64,000 nucleotides of DNA. Origin: Acanthacorydalis orientalis (lineage: Eukaryota > Arthropoda > Insecta > Megaloptera > Corydalidae). The translations under genes were made by a program, and so were the position numbers. Positions 1-11,403 of the stretch are shown here, in pieces. The stretch spans positions 8,399,487-8,463,486 of the forward strand of contig CM068318.1 in the NCBI GenBank assembly GCA_034766995.1. The letters are read 5' to 3'. How positions within the stretch are numbered: position 1 is the stretch's first letter; the number at the start of each line of letters is the position of its first letter. The notes beneath the pieces were generated by a model. That model saw only the letters and a list, made by a program, of their open reading frames with translations, searched no databases and was not told the origin of the DNA.

Positions 1-212
1 ATAAAGATATTTTGGTTGAGGCATTCTCGTGTTTGTTATTGACCATGTCTGATTTTTTCAGATAAATTCAAAAGAGGAATTAAAAAAAATTAATTAATAT
101 ATTGTACCTCATATTTTAGAATAAATCCAGAAAATCAGTTATTCTTTCTAAATAATTTCTACTTTATAGCTTCCATTTTCATACAAAAATTGTTGGTAAT
201 AGAGAAATTCTG

Positions 213-250
213 ACATTTCTGAATTAATTTGTTACATTTCTGAATTAATT
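213..250. repeat. two-copy 21-base tandem repeat
   Basis: The string ACATTTCTGAATTAATT occurs twice, starting at 213 and 234, so the period is 21 bases. It is a simple local duplication with no sign of function. Confidence 0.75.
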
Positions 251-1535
251 GTTCATCTAAAAGAATATAATAAGATACCAGGAATGTCTCTTGACAAGTG
301 TATTACTTTTTTTCTAAAAAAGAAACGAAATTGAAACAGTAGGAATAACATGTTTAAAATTGCATGTAAGTAAAGTAATAAAAAATATACAAAGTTTAAA
401 AAAATCTTTAGTTCAGTATATTATTTTATTTAAAGTTAAATCTCTTCAACGTTGTGTTACTATAATACATGTTAGGATTTTAATCGAAATTGTTTGTCAT
501 AATTGTATAGATTCTATTAACTGAAAACTGATTCTCAGTATCTAATGACTTTTCATTAAATGGATGAAGTATGTACGGAAATTAGTTCAGCGATTTTTTT
601 AATGACGTTAATTGCAGTAGAATGAAATATAATAAAAAAATTATAAAAGTCCTTCGACCATCACAACACGATTGTCAGACATGTGTATGGTATAAGAAGT
701 TGACAAACGATGACGATACGGAAACGTTTGATAAATGCAAACGTTTAAGTCACCAATCATTCAAACGTTAAAATAAAATATTTACTTAAAAAATTTTAAT
801 GTCAACATTGTTGCTTTTATTCAAGGTTCGTGTGTTTTTTTTTCGTATTTATTATTCTCTTGTACAGACATTATTATATCACGAATGCACACATCTGTGA
901 TTCAATGTAATAATAAAGTTTAAGCTAATTATTAATTATTTTTAATTGATGCTAAATGACGTTCGCTCTCGTCGATAGACCTTAAATTAGATACATTCAA
1001 ACAAATTAATTTCTTAGTGTCTACGATTGATCCACACATAAGCACAGACACATTAAACACAAACACATATACACTGATGTAATTTTTTTAGACATTTGGC
1101 AATATTTGAACAATTTATTAACATATTTCTTTTTTAATGATTTTGTTACCTTTGTTATTTGCATGTTAGATACACTTCTAGTTTTGATTAGATTCGATTT
1201 GTTTTTTATTTATATTTTTTATTTGAAAAGTTAAAAATATATTCAAGTAATTAACTAAAGAATTAAACTCACGGCTCATTGAATCAAACTCACAGATCAT
1301 GTTAATCATTAGATCACAGATACCACGTATATTCATTAATTGAAGAATAGTTGTGTACATAAATTTAATGGAGGTAGAAGAAAGAGAATGTTTTATTCAA
1401 CTCTGAGAACTGATTCTATCCTATAATACAACCACAATGGCACGTAACTTATTAGCAGCTAGATGCAGATTGGTCGAGGAATGTCACTGGTTAAAGGAAT
1501 TTACCTATATGCATGCATGTACACATATACCTGCA

Positions 1536-1557
1536 TTATATATATATATATATATAT
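1536..1557. repeat. short (TA)n run
   Basis: About 22 bases of alternating TA, following a CATGCATGTACACATATAC stretch of alternating purine and pyrimidine. Confidence 0.8.
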
Positions 1558-3429
1558 GCATTATTGAATGTTATTATTACTGGATCTCTGTAGTAAATTG
1601 AATGCAGTTTTTTATATAGGAATTAATATGCCTAAGAATTGTGTACACAGAACAACAATGCAGTATTTACGAGTAAAACATTAAAACAAGATGTGTAAAT
1701 ATGTTGTGCAAATTGTTGGATTGAATTCGAATGTATTGCTTGCCAAGTAGTGGTTTTTTTATTAGTTTTGAAAATCACTGTTGTTTTGAATGCATTTCAA
1801 TGTTTCCAGTTCAGAATTAATATATTAGATTTCTAACTGTTAGCTTCACTGCTATATATTTTATTTCTTTTTGAAAAATCATTTTTACATTTAATATTAA
1901 TTTCTTTGCGTCATTTTTTATTTCTCTATTTAAATTATTAAAAAAGTACTTGAATGTGAGCGTTTAATTACAAAATAACTTCAACTTCATCCTCTGTAAA
2001 AACGATTCTGTATTTACCATATAAATACTTACGCTGTGTAAATATATCTTTATATAGTCCAGTGTAATATTTTCGTATACTTAGTATTTTATTTATAGTA
2101 TATGAATAGTCTAGTATAGATATCTTTATAGTGGGTAGATATATAGAAAGTTGCTCACTATGTTCAAACTGTTATTACTTCTATACTGAAGAAGGTATTT
2201 ATATATTTATTTAACAGTATTAAATCTTATTTATTATCATAAACTTTGTATCAAAATTAAACTTTCGTTTCAATGTTAGAATTTAACGTAGATCTAGAAT
2301 TGAAAATATTTAGAATTATACGCATGTTTTTGTAATCTAACCATATTTTCTTAACAAATCATCTGATGCATTGTTAAGAATATCATGATTTTTGTTTTCA
2401 AGTTTATCAGTAGTCTTTGGAGTTGATTTTTAAGTTTCTTCACTTCAATATCGCAGAATGAAGTCTTATAGTATTAGATCTTATTATGCCATTCGATTGG
2501 CGTTCAATGATCTATTCATGTTTTGGAGAAGTGGTTATCAGAGCATGCATTTTTAAACAAGATGGGATGAAGTACCATCTAGTTTGAAGAACATTTCTGT
2601 AGTATTTTTCCATTCAGAAATTGCAGACCATACATAATTTTAAAACATCTTTAAACATTATTCATTATTCATAATATCTTGTAGCAATTTTATTGCTTAT
2701 TTGTAACAGAAGTGGTATTAATCAAGCTTCAACTCTTTTAGAAACATATTTTAATATGTCCTTTTGTTTAGAATTAGTAACAATTTCAAAATAGGGAATA
2801 AATATTTCGAACCTTCGTTGAATTTAAAGTCATTTAAACATTACTGACAATCCTATCTTTGTACTGTGTTACTACCTTTTGATTTTAATTATATACATTT
2901 TTACAATAAACAAAAAATAAGAAAAGTACTCTCTCAAAAAAATTTTCATTTCCCCGCATTTAATATTAAAATGTTTCAAAGAGTAACAAAATTAAAAGAG
3001 AACTCATAGTAACAAAATTCAAAAAATATAAAAATGATCTATGTAAATGTTTAATTGTGTATAAAAATATCCATGCCTAGAGTCTTTAAAATTTGATTTA
3101 GAACGAAATCAGTAAAAATTAGACCACAATCCCTGCTATCAGATTTGTTGTCTGAATTAGGTAATTATTATTATCGTGAATAAATATTTAAAAATCTAAT
3201 ATTTAATTGCAGAACTTTATTGACAAATAATGAAAATATTAAATATTAGGTAAAACTGAAAAAGTTGGTAAAATTACATGAAGCAACACGATAAAGACGT
3301 TTTAGTTCTAATCGAAAAGCGTTGATGAACATTCTGTTTATCATAGAATGAGAGATAATAGTTTCTATTAAATGCAAATTAATTTATAAAAAGAATAAAC
3401 AAATCTTTTATAAACATACAACTCTATAT

Positions 3430-3455
3430 GTATATATATATATATATATATATAC
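3430..3455. repeat. (TA)n microsatellite
   Basis: About 26 bases of TA grading into CACACA and then GATAGATAGATA on the right side, a compound simple repeat. Confidence 0.85.
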
Positions 3456-3965
3456 ACACAGATAGATAGATATATGTATATTATAGACAACTCCTTACAA
3501 CAATTTTGTGAAACTAAAATATAAAAAAAACTCCTAATAAAACACAATTACTAAAAATAAATTTAATTAATTCTGTTTAAGAAATAAACTAACGTACTAA
3601 ACTATACAAACATTTTATTTTATCAACATGTCTATTAATTATAGATTATTGTCTATTTTGATGCGCTCAACAGTAAACAAAAATTAATCATTGGAGATTA
3701 TGATATAGAAAAAACTGACGATTAGAATGTTGATTCATTTTTTAATCATATGTATTTAAATTTATTTTGAAATTTTAATTCTTTTTATAGACCATATTTT
3801 AAATGCACGTTATTATATATTCAATTATTCAAAAACATTGAATTTGCTTACTACTGAATTTTTAATTCTGTATTAAATGTATTCCATGTTTTTTATATTA
3901 TCGTTTTATTAATATACAGACTTTTATTATAATTCAAAAAATTTATATGCTATTTAAAGTTTTTT

Positions 3966-3969
<4 letters not shown>

Positions 3970-4030
<61 letters not shown>
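3970..4030. repeat. (TA)n microsatellite, about 60 bp
   Basis: Perfect TA alternation that runs directly into the terminal sequence of a mariner-type element at 4031. TA is the target of mariner insertion, so the element may have landed in a pre-existing TA run. Confidence 0.92.
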
Positions 4031-4034
<4 letters not shown>

Positions 4035-4200
4035 GTGTTTAAATTAATTCGGTGCTTTTTTATAGAAAATGAATATTTATTGAAAAATGGAATTAATTTC
4101 AATCCTAAAAAACCATTATTTTGTATAACTTTGCTTCATCTGTTGGTAACTGACAAATCACTTGTCGGAGAAAAGATGGTGTTTTGAATTAATGAAGTGG
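4031..4200 (+). mobile_element. mariner-type terminal fragment, copy 1
   Basis: The sequence begins TTAGGTGT and continues to AATTAATTCGGTGC directly after a TA dinucleotide. A start of TTAGGT-like bases, a CGGTGC-like inner part and a TA flank are typical of mariner-family terminal inverted repeats. The first 50 or so bases reappear with few changes at 15918, which confirms a dispersed element. I could not find the opposite terminus within the next kilobase, nor any transposase-like frame, so this is probably a decayed or truncated copy. The family assignment rests on the end motif only. Confidence 0.45.
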
Positions 4201-4309
4201 TAATGCATTTTTGGACCCTTCGACAGTTTTAGTATTTTTGCATGTTTTATACATCCTAACACCTTTCCCCCCTCCAAAGCTGAACAAACCATTTTCGCTG
4301 ATTTCTTTT

Positions 4310-4430
4310 ACTGGATGCGAAAAGTATGCAATGCCTAATATGTTGCTTTTCTGACGGCATTATGCTCTTGTGGGGTCATGCCAACTGTTTGACCAAGATA
4401 TATACTGTTTTTAAATGTTAAGATTGGTAC
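4310..4430 (-). repeat. dispersed 120-bp repeat, copy 1
   Basis: Read on the minus strand, this stretch aligns along its whole length with 31261-31376. Shared blocks include TATATATCTTG, then a run around CATATTAGG, then TACTTTTCG. The order of matching blocks is kept, so this is one repeat family. It lies just inside the mariner-type end at 4031 and could be internal sequence of the same element. The second copy has no such end nearby. Confidence 0.55.
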
Positions 4431-4526
4431 TTCAAAATCCTGAAACACAAACGACGACAAAATATTTTAATTTAAAACAAAGTTATGATTGATTCAATTT
4501 AAAGGCATAGAATTAATTTTTAAACG

Positions 4527-4528
<2 letters not shown>

Positions 4529-4584
<56 letters not shown>
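4529..4584. repeat. (TA)n microsatellite, about 56 bp
   Basis: Perfect TA alternation between ACGT and TTTAAAC flanks. Confidence 0.92.
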
Positions 4585-4587
<3 letters not shown>

Positions 4588-4857
4588 AACATTGTTAATA
4601 AATGTACTTAGTTGTCAAGAAGTTTATTTCTTGTAAGTGAAAAAGTACAAATACGTGTTAACTAAACAAACTGAAAATGTAATCAGTGTTAAAGAAACTA
4701 ATTTGATTTCCTGAAACTAATTTTCTTTTTATGTACAAACGTTAAGAGCTGTTTAAAAGTCGATTCTCGCATGCGGATTACAATGTGATGAACGTATTTG
4801 AACGAAATGAAATAAAAAAACAAGTACAAATACATAAAGGGTCCGCTGGAGATCACT

Positions 4858-5220
4858 GTGAGACTGAACATAAACGTATTTATACGAACGCGACTACTTG
4901 TCAACCCCGTCGTAGTATCTCTCAACCCTTTTTTTGTCGTGGACACACAGTTCGGGGTCAGCGTATCTACAGTGAACGCAGACTCTGCTGATATTCAATA
5001 CACTCTAGACAAGAATATATATGAATATTTTTTTCTATTTCTTTTTTGCTCCGGTCCCGTTTTCTTTATCCGGCCGGTTCTTGGATTAGTGCCCCTTGGG
5101 CAGGGCACAAGAGTGGCATTCTTGTCCGAGACATCGGTTTGTGAAATGTCTTTGGATTCATTGTCTTTTTTTTATAGATGGGTTTTATTATCGACCACTC
5201 GAAATGCGTACGCGTTCTAG
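4858..5220 (+). CDS. unassigned open frame, 120 codons
   Basis: This GTG-initiated frame stays open for 120 codons and is open upstream back to a TAA near 4813. The first 60 codons use many A/C/G third bases and read like protein (VSVSTVNADSADIQYTLDK is a representative stretch). The rest is rich in Phe and Leu because the DNA is T-rich. I recognise no domain. There is no ATG near the start and no convincing splice acceptor. An overlapping minus-strand frame at 4698-4946 is equally open. It may be an old exon, a pseudogene fragment or a chance frame. Confidence 0.13.
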   Translation: MRLNINVFIRTRLLVNPVVVSLNPFFVVDTQFGVSVSTVNADSADIQYTLDKNIYEYFFLFLFCSGPVFFIRPVLGLVPLGQGTRVAFLSETSVCEMSLDSLSFFYRWVLLSTTRNAYAF

Positions 5221-5229
5221 TTTTTTTTT

Positions 5230-5749
5230 TTGATCTATTTTAATGGGATATTGGTTCGATAAGAATGAACAATAAATGCTTTGTTTTATACATGTACTTT
5301 TCCACGCACACAATAAATGCATACACAGATGGATTTCTTTTATCAATTGAGAACAGATATAAGTAAATTTAAAAATTAATTAAATTATGAAGGGTTTTTT
5401 ATTCGTTGTAATTATTTTCAGTCTATATTTATTTATTAACAATTTGTTTTTAACTGAAAGACTGTTTTTAGCTTGAGATGAAGATATTTTAATTTATAAA
5501 TCAACCTGTCATAATATTATAATAATAGAAATCATAATTTATATAAGAAAATACTAAAAATTGTTTATTATACTACTAATTAAAATTTATAAACTATGTT
5601 CAGATTATTAAAATGTTATGTTTGTAAAAAAAATTATCTGAAATCAAATTGCATATCATTATCAATAACTTTAGCAGGAATTTATTTCTTTTTTCTGATT
5701 AAAGGTAATTGCTTTCTTGAGAATACAAATCTATTTAGTTTTTCCATGG
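5230..5749. other. AT-rich non-coding stretch
   Basis: Poly-T at 5221 is followed by ordinary AT-rich sequence. I see no element or gene. Confidence 0.5.
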
Positions 5750-6058
5750 TTACTAAAAATATATTTATCTAATGAATAATACTGCCAATTTACAGTTGTT
5801 TTGACTTTAGAAAAAACGCTGCTTAATATGCTTTGATTTTTAAAGTGTTATAAAAACCGAAATGAGATAAAATATTTCAGAAATTGTTTCGTTTGAATAC
5901 GTGTGTCAAAAAATAATCGTTTTCACACAGTTAATAAAAATATATTTATTTGATGGTTAAATCTGTAAGTTTACACTAGTTTTGATTATAAAAAGCTCTA
6001 CTTAATATGCTTTGATCTTGAAATCGTTATAAAAATAGAAATAAAATAAAATACTTCA
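5750..6058. repeat. diverged tandem duplication, period about 181 bp
   Basis: Bases 5750-5879 and 5931-6058 align in order: TACTAAAAATATATTTAT against TTAATAAAAATATATTTAT, then TTACAGTTGTTTTGA against TTACACTAGTTTTGA, then CTTAATATGCTTTGAT in both, then TTATAAAAA and a purine-rich end. The copies are clearly related but have many substitutions and small gaps, so the duplication is not recent. Confidence 0.75.
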
Positions 6059-6599
6059 ATCGTCAATAAATTATCTACAGCATTGACAATAGTTCAATAT
6101 GTATAGAAAAAAATGTCTTCGTATGTTAAATATTTTACTACGATCTTTATAAACACACACTATAAGAAAATACCGTATGCAAACAATCGTGTCTAATTAT
6201 TATCCGGAGAGAAAACACCGTTCACGTTCATTTGCCAGCCGCCACTTTCTTTAAGACGATCGTATTTTTAGCACACAACAGTGCCGCATAGTCAAAAGAC
6301 AGGTTTTCTTGAATAAACACCGCAACGCACTTAAAAATACAATAGGGGCTGAACATATCGAGTATTAATGGATGTGTCGGGATCCAGAAACACTTCAAGA
6401 ATAAGTGATATTATAAGAAGTGTTCCTCTTTGCTATTCCTTGTACACATATGCATATAAACACTTGTTTATTTTTAACTCTTGAATATTTGATTTAATAT
6501 TTTCGGAGTGTATCTTAGAACTTTAATAAAATAAACAAATGTATAAATTAGTTATTTTTAGAATCATTCACAATTTAGTTTCTGGTACTGTTGCTAAAT

Positions 6600-6790
6600 T
6601 TATATTCTGCACGTTGGTGCTTTGAGGACGACGGCACTGAAATGCCTGTAAGCAAAAGTCTAAAAGGATTAATATTCAATTATTGAACATTTTTATCGAG
6701 AAAAATGTGTGGTGATTTCTGGATGGATTAAAAAATTATTTATGAAAATTAGAATTATTTTTTTCAAATATAAATATATTTGATTATTCA
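6600..6790 (+). repeat. hammerhead-like repeat arm, single
   Basis: One plus-oriented arm of the family described at 7630. The inner core is TTTGAGGA at 6621-6628, a short GC-richer segment, then GAAA at 6639-6642, followed by ATGCCTGTAAGC. GTGCT before and AGCA after the core can pair, as expected for stem I. The outer part follows the family: TATTGAACATTTTTATC, then a TGTGGT box, then TTTATGAAAATT. Confidence 0.7.
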
Positions 6791-7505
6791 ATGTTTCATA
6801 ATTATATAGAACATAAGTGAAAATATTTGTTTATATTATTAGATGCAGTCATAACTGAACAGTAAATAAACTGGCATTCTGACTAATGTATCCGATTTCG
6901 AGTCTGTGTTTCTGACATGTGTCCTCTTTGAAGAAGGAGATTACCTTGAACACTTCATGACTTTAGATTTTGACAGAGGTCTTAAGTGATGCAAATAAAA
7001 GTAATGTTACAACTGCAATGGATTGCGTTCTGATTCATATATTGAGATTTATGGTTGTAAATTTAATAAAATTTTGATTATATTTTATGTCTGTTTTTAT
7101 ATCTCTTTTATATTTCATAATTTTTTACTTCACTTATTCTGTCATTGAAGTAGAATTTATTTTTTAATTTCTTAAAATAAATAAACAAAAAATTAACATT
7201 TACGGTGTAATATGATCATATTAGAATTTTACAAAATCCCATCCTGACGCGTTTATTCCAAGATTACAAACGCAAATGTCTCAAATTACAGATAACTAGT
7301 GTTGAACAATGTCAGTCGCATTTAGTTAAAGCTACTTAACACACATCGGAGATATTTCTAGGTAAAAAGGATTTTTGAAATGAAATACGTAAACCTTTGA
7401 AGATGAGATCGACTTTATGTATACAGAATATGACGTCGGTTTTGCTAATTAAATATGTATACACTCGTTTACATATATAAATATATACATACATACATAT
7501 ATGAG

Positions 7506-7514
<9 letters not shown>

Positions 7515-7573
<59 letters not shown>
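7515..7573. repeat. (TA)n microsatellite, about 58 bp
   Basis: TA alternation preceded by CATACATACATATATGAG, a CATA-type compound repeat. Confidence 0.92.
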
Positions 7574-7576
<3 letters not shown>

Positions 7577-7629
7577 GAAAAAAACATTCAATTTATACAT
7601 TCAGTCATAAGATTTGTACTAAAAAAGAT

Positions 7630-7990
7630 TTTTCGATTTCACAAATGAATTTTCTATTCTCTACAAATCATGCAAAATTTTACTGATTAAAAATGTCCAG
7701 TAAATGATTATTGACCGATTGTTGCTTATGCGCGTTTCGATGGCAATCATGCTCTGAGAGTTAAGTATATAAAATTCCAGCATGGTCTAAAAATATTTTT
7801 CTGTACCTTAGTGCTCTGAGGATGATGGCATCTCCATTGAAATGCAGACAATCAACGATCAAAACGATCAGTAATTAATTACTGAAGAATTTTGATCAGA
7901 TTTTTTTATGGTTTATGAAGATGTAAAAAAAATATATATATGTGAAAGTGAATGCCACGATGCCAGAACTATTATTATAGTGTTTTTATT
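7630..7990. mobile_element. two-arm foldback repeat with hammerhead-like cores
   Basis: Two related arms face head to head. The left arm (about 7630-7760) is the reverse complement of the right arm (about 7795-7990). From the centre outward each arm has CTGAGGA (right copy 7816-7822), a hairpin-forming segment, GAAA (7839-7842), AATGCnnACAATCAA, a GATCAGTAATTAATTA block, TTTTTGATCAGA, TTTATGGTTTATG, GTGAAAGTGAAT and GCCACGATGCCAG. About 35 bases separate the cores. No protein is encoded. The arms resemble long terminal inverted repeats of a foldback element, while the cores resemble hammerhead ribozymes of Penelope-like or retrozyme elements. Confidence 0.7.
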
Positions 7991-8953
7991 TTTATAGATT
8001 TATAATGGAAATGTAATAAATATTTCTATATTTCGTTGTAAGGTTATTCGTTGACAGTTAAAAACATGATGTTCTTTCTTGTAACATCAGAAAACAATTC
8101 AATTTTATTATAGTAATTAAAAGTTAACTTTTATTTTAAAATTATATTTGTCAGTTCTCAAACCATAGAACAATAAATAACAAAAATATCTGAATTAATT
8201 TCATTTTAGGGGACGTATGTCAAAATTTTTGTAAAAAACTAACAGTTTTATTATCAGTCGGAAACAAGTGTTGGTAATATAGCCGTTTACTAATAGATTA
8301 TGGACTTTTATAGATAATTAGTATATATATATATATATATACATACTCAGGATTTAATTTTGTAGGAGGCTGAATTGAACGGAATATTTTTGTTAATGTG
8401 AATTCAATAAAATTCATTAGATGATTATAAAAATTCATTTAAAGAATAAAATCCAGTTTTCTTTTCTTTTTACAAAATTCTTGAATTACTTCAGTCGTGG
8501 TTACATTAATCTCTCTGTGTATCTATAGAAGATACTGATTTGTTTCTTCTTCCTTTGGGGAGGTTCCAGGGCTCATTGAGTTTCCCTGGATGCGCCACTG
8601 TATATATATATATATATAGTCCTTTCTCTAAAATGAACAAAATTTTAAAATTAGAACAAAAGCTCACAAAAATTAGGAACGCGTGTGTGAATGTTGGAGG
8701 AAACATGATGAAAGTTTGGAATGTTATGTGAATTAATATTAAAAATGTTGAGGTAAGAGCGTTTCTGTCTACTTATTGAAATGTCCTCGTATGTGGTTTA
8801 ATAACTAGTGTAAAATATGTTGCTTTTTCCTTAATTTATGTAATACGATGATATAACGCGTATTATATAGAAAAAAAAAGAATTGCACACGCTACCACAT
8901 GAGATAATGTTTTCATATATTCTCTTTTATTATATATATAATACATATATACA

Positions 8954-9002
<49 letters not shown>

Positions 9003-9240
9003 ATGTATGTATGTGTATATAAACGCATATTGAAATATATATGCGTGTGTGGATATGGTTTATATTTATAAATGAAGCATAAATTGGGTTATTGTAGATA
9101 AAGTGACAATATTGCATTTATGTGTATGAAATACAAGTTGCTATGAAATTTTATCGGGTAATTTGTGCCCATAAACGAATGTAATTGAGTAAAAATGTGT
9201 ATTATAATTTTCGAAACGGCTGAAATCGTTACATAATTGT
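7991..9240. other. AT-rich stretch with short TA runs
   Basis: Apart from TA runs at about 8322-8341, 8600-8618 and 8957-8994 I see no gene or element. Overlapping frames here are translations of the simple repeats. Confidence 0.5.
8957..9010. repeat. (TA)n then (TGTA)n microsatellite
   Basis: About 38 bases of TA alternation pass into TGTATGTATATGTATGTATG. Confidence 0.9.
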
Positions 9241-9375
9241 AAGAAGATATCATCCGCGCACACCGATGACATAATTTGTGCGATAAATTCGATCAATCTA
9301 ATTTATCCGGAAATGGTCCAAGGGCACGTGAACGGATGATCGCTTGTCACCGTGCCTATGTGTGAATCGAACGCC

Positions 9376-9400
9376 TACGCACGCACACGCACACGCACAC
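9376..9400. repeat. CG/CA alternating tract
   Basis: CGCACGCACACGCACACGCA-type alternating purine-pyrimidine sequence with several CpGs, in a GC-richer patch. Such tracts can adopt left-handed DNA; no other role is visible. Confidence 0.7.
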
Positions 9401-9427
9401 ATTGCCGTCGTATAAAATAATTCTGAT

Positions 9428-9571
9428 CTAAAATCGGAATAATAGTCGTCGTTCGACTTCCGTCCAAAAATGATTCCAGCACAGTTGGTCCATATGTTCG
9501 TTGTTATCCGCTGCGATAAACACCAAGTAATTGTCCCAATCGAATCCGGACAGAGTGTGTAACGCACGCAT
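9428..9571 (-). CDS. candidate 47-codon small open frame
   Basis: On the minus strand an ATG at 9571-9569 opens a 47-residue frame ending with TAG at 9430-9428. The frame is also open upstream to a TGA near 9662. The predicted peptide contains FDWDNYLVFIAADNNEH and then two Trp-containing segments, an unusual composition for a chance frame in AT-rich DNA. Third positions are mixed, with many C and G. It sits in a GC-richer patch (9240-9640) that is also partly open in another minus frame (9298-9615). I recognise no family, and it may be chance. Confidence 0.18.
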   Translation of the reverse strand: MRALHTLSGFDWDNYLVFIAADNNEHMDQLCWNHFWTEVERRLLFRF

Positions 9572-10044
9572 GAAATGATCGTGCGTCGTGATACTGACTG
9601 ATATACAATTCGCACATTTCGTCGTCGTTTGATTTATTAATGAACGAACGATGTTAATTCAAGTTTTTATATGCGTGTCTGTATGTATGCGAGTGGATGT
9701 GTGCGCGCGTTCGGATGGAAGGAAGATGTGGGCGTATATGCAATGAACTGTGCTGATATCAATTTGTAACACATTTTTTTCTTAAATAGGTTTTTTTTCA
9801 CAGTGGATGCTTGTGTGTCAAGTGATAAGATTAATTTATGCGAACATGAATTGTTGAAGTCAAGGACGTACGGTATTGTCATTAAATTTGGCAGATTTTA
9901 TTTCTGGAAAACGTTATCTCAGATTATTTTATTTGAAAGTGAAATTTTATAGATTTACAAATAGAGCTTTTAGTATACTTTCAATTAGGGATAACCAATT
10001 CGTCAATTATTCGAATGAGAATTGAATACTTGAACTAATTAACC

Positions 10045-10385
10045 ACCTTTTATAAATTAATTTATCATCCGCTCCATAAACCATAAAAAAAATTTCTAAT
10101 TAAAAATGATCAATAATTGATTATTAATCATTTTGATGTCGCTAATATGTATTTACATTCCGATGGCATCATCTTCAGAGCTTTAAGGCAATGTTTTTTG
10201 TACCGTAGCCCTTTGAGGATGATGTCGTTGGTATCAAAATACGCATAAGCAATAATAAAAGATTATTGCTAACCAATTATTGAATATTTTAGATTGAATA
10301 AATATGTGGTTTATGGAGTGAGTGATATATTCATTTATGAAAGTGAATTTAGCCATAATTCTAAATCTATATTGTGACAATTAAT
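10045..10385. mobile_element. two-arm foldback repeat, well preserved
   Basis: A clear head-to-head pair. The left arm begins near 10045 with a reversed CTCCATAAACCATAAAAAAA box, and the right arm ends with GTGGTTTATGGAGTGAG, TTCATTTATGAAAGTGAATT and TAGCCATAATTC. The right core is TTTGAGGA (10212-10219) followed by ATACGCATAAGCAA; the left core is present in reverse as TCTTCAGAG near 10170. The arms are separated by only about 20 bases (AAGGCAATGTTTTTTGTACC). This copy is the best one for defining the family consensus. Confidence 0.75.
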
Positions 10386-11109
10386 TGATGATTGGATGAA
10401 CTTAAAGAATTGATTACTAAGTTAGATATTCATATAAAAATAATGCCGAAAAGAGAAATGTGCTTCTTAAAAAATAACAGTTTAATAACCTTCTTAAATT
10501 AACATTTAAATGCAATTTAAAAAAAAGGTATCCCTGTAAAAAGCATTATAGTGACAATTTACAGTCGATGATAAGAATAAGTTTTTTTATGCTCGTAATG
10601 TGCGTGTGTTTAAATATCTATGTATAAAGGGTTGAAAAATCTATTTAGTAGTATCACAGAAAAAAACCTTTATCTAATTTTGATTTTTATTGAAAATATT
10701 TTCGGGAAGCATCGTTTGTCATAAGAAAAAATGATTAAGAAATATTCCAGTAGACCTTTTTACTTTATTTCTCGCGATAATTAGATGTAATCAAAATTAT
10801 TTTGTTTATAAGAATCTATCAATCGATTTAATAATCGAAACTTAATAATTAAAATTGGAACATTATATTTGAGTTGATTTTTAGTAATAGATTCAAAAAA
10901 ATATTTGGTGGTTTCTACTTTCTTGCATTTGCAGTGAGAATTTGTTTTTGATATTGGATGAACCAGTTTATTATCGATAGAATAGGATGCTTAACTTATT
11001 AATAAATTGCTGCATACAAGGTTCAAATTTTTTTGAAATTGAAATTTTGTGCAAAAGTGCAATTAAATTTATTTTCGAAACTTTTTTCATTCCTTATAAA
11101 TCTTATACA
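10386..11109. other. AT-rich non-coding stretch
   Basis: Nothing beyond AT-rich sequence and poly-A tracts is visible between two repeat copies. Confidence 0.5.
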
Positions 11110-11255
11110 ATATTTCTCTGATTAGAATGTTCACTAATTGTTTATTGAAAATCTGATCAAATGCTCAATAATCAATTGAAATTTTTGATTTTAAAAAAAA
11201 TGTGTGGTTTATGGGGAAAGAATATTTTTATTTGTATCAGAAAGAAATGTTTCAA
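11110..11255 (+). repeat. degenerate foldback repeat fragment
   Basis: Contains a reversed TTAGAATGTTCACTAATTG block and then a plus-oriented outer arm with ATGCTCAATAATCAATTGA, TGTGTGGTTTATGGGG and TTTATTTGTATCAGAAAG. The hammerhead-like core has been lost, so only the outer half of the arms remains. Confidence 0.5.
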
Positions 11256-11403
11256 ATGATAATTCGTCCAGATGCGAACAATATGCAAATAATCTAAATA
11301 GATGAATTATAGGGAAATAATTTTCCTGAAATGAACTTCTGTATACTTGATACATGATAAAGTCAATATTGTAACGTATGATGGCCATGTGATAACAGTG
11401 ATA

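Larger units (their letters stand above)
1..3420. other. AT-rich non-coding stretch
   Basis: I read both strands and found no frame with coding character, no RNA gene and no recognisable element. It holds many poly-A and poly-T tracts, a 21-base tandem duplication near 213, and one short TA run near 1536. Confidence 0.6.

Noticed and set aside
6200..6420. GC-richer patch with short frames on both strands (minus: LEVFLDPDTSINTRY)
   Set aside because: Frames are about 30 codons with no start and no splice sites; not distinguishable from chance.
7336..7587. Frames translating to long Ile-Tyr repeats (also near 22730, 36449, 38573, 40812, 60921 and others)
   Set aside because: They are translations of (TA)n microsatellites and carry no protein information.
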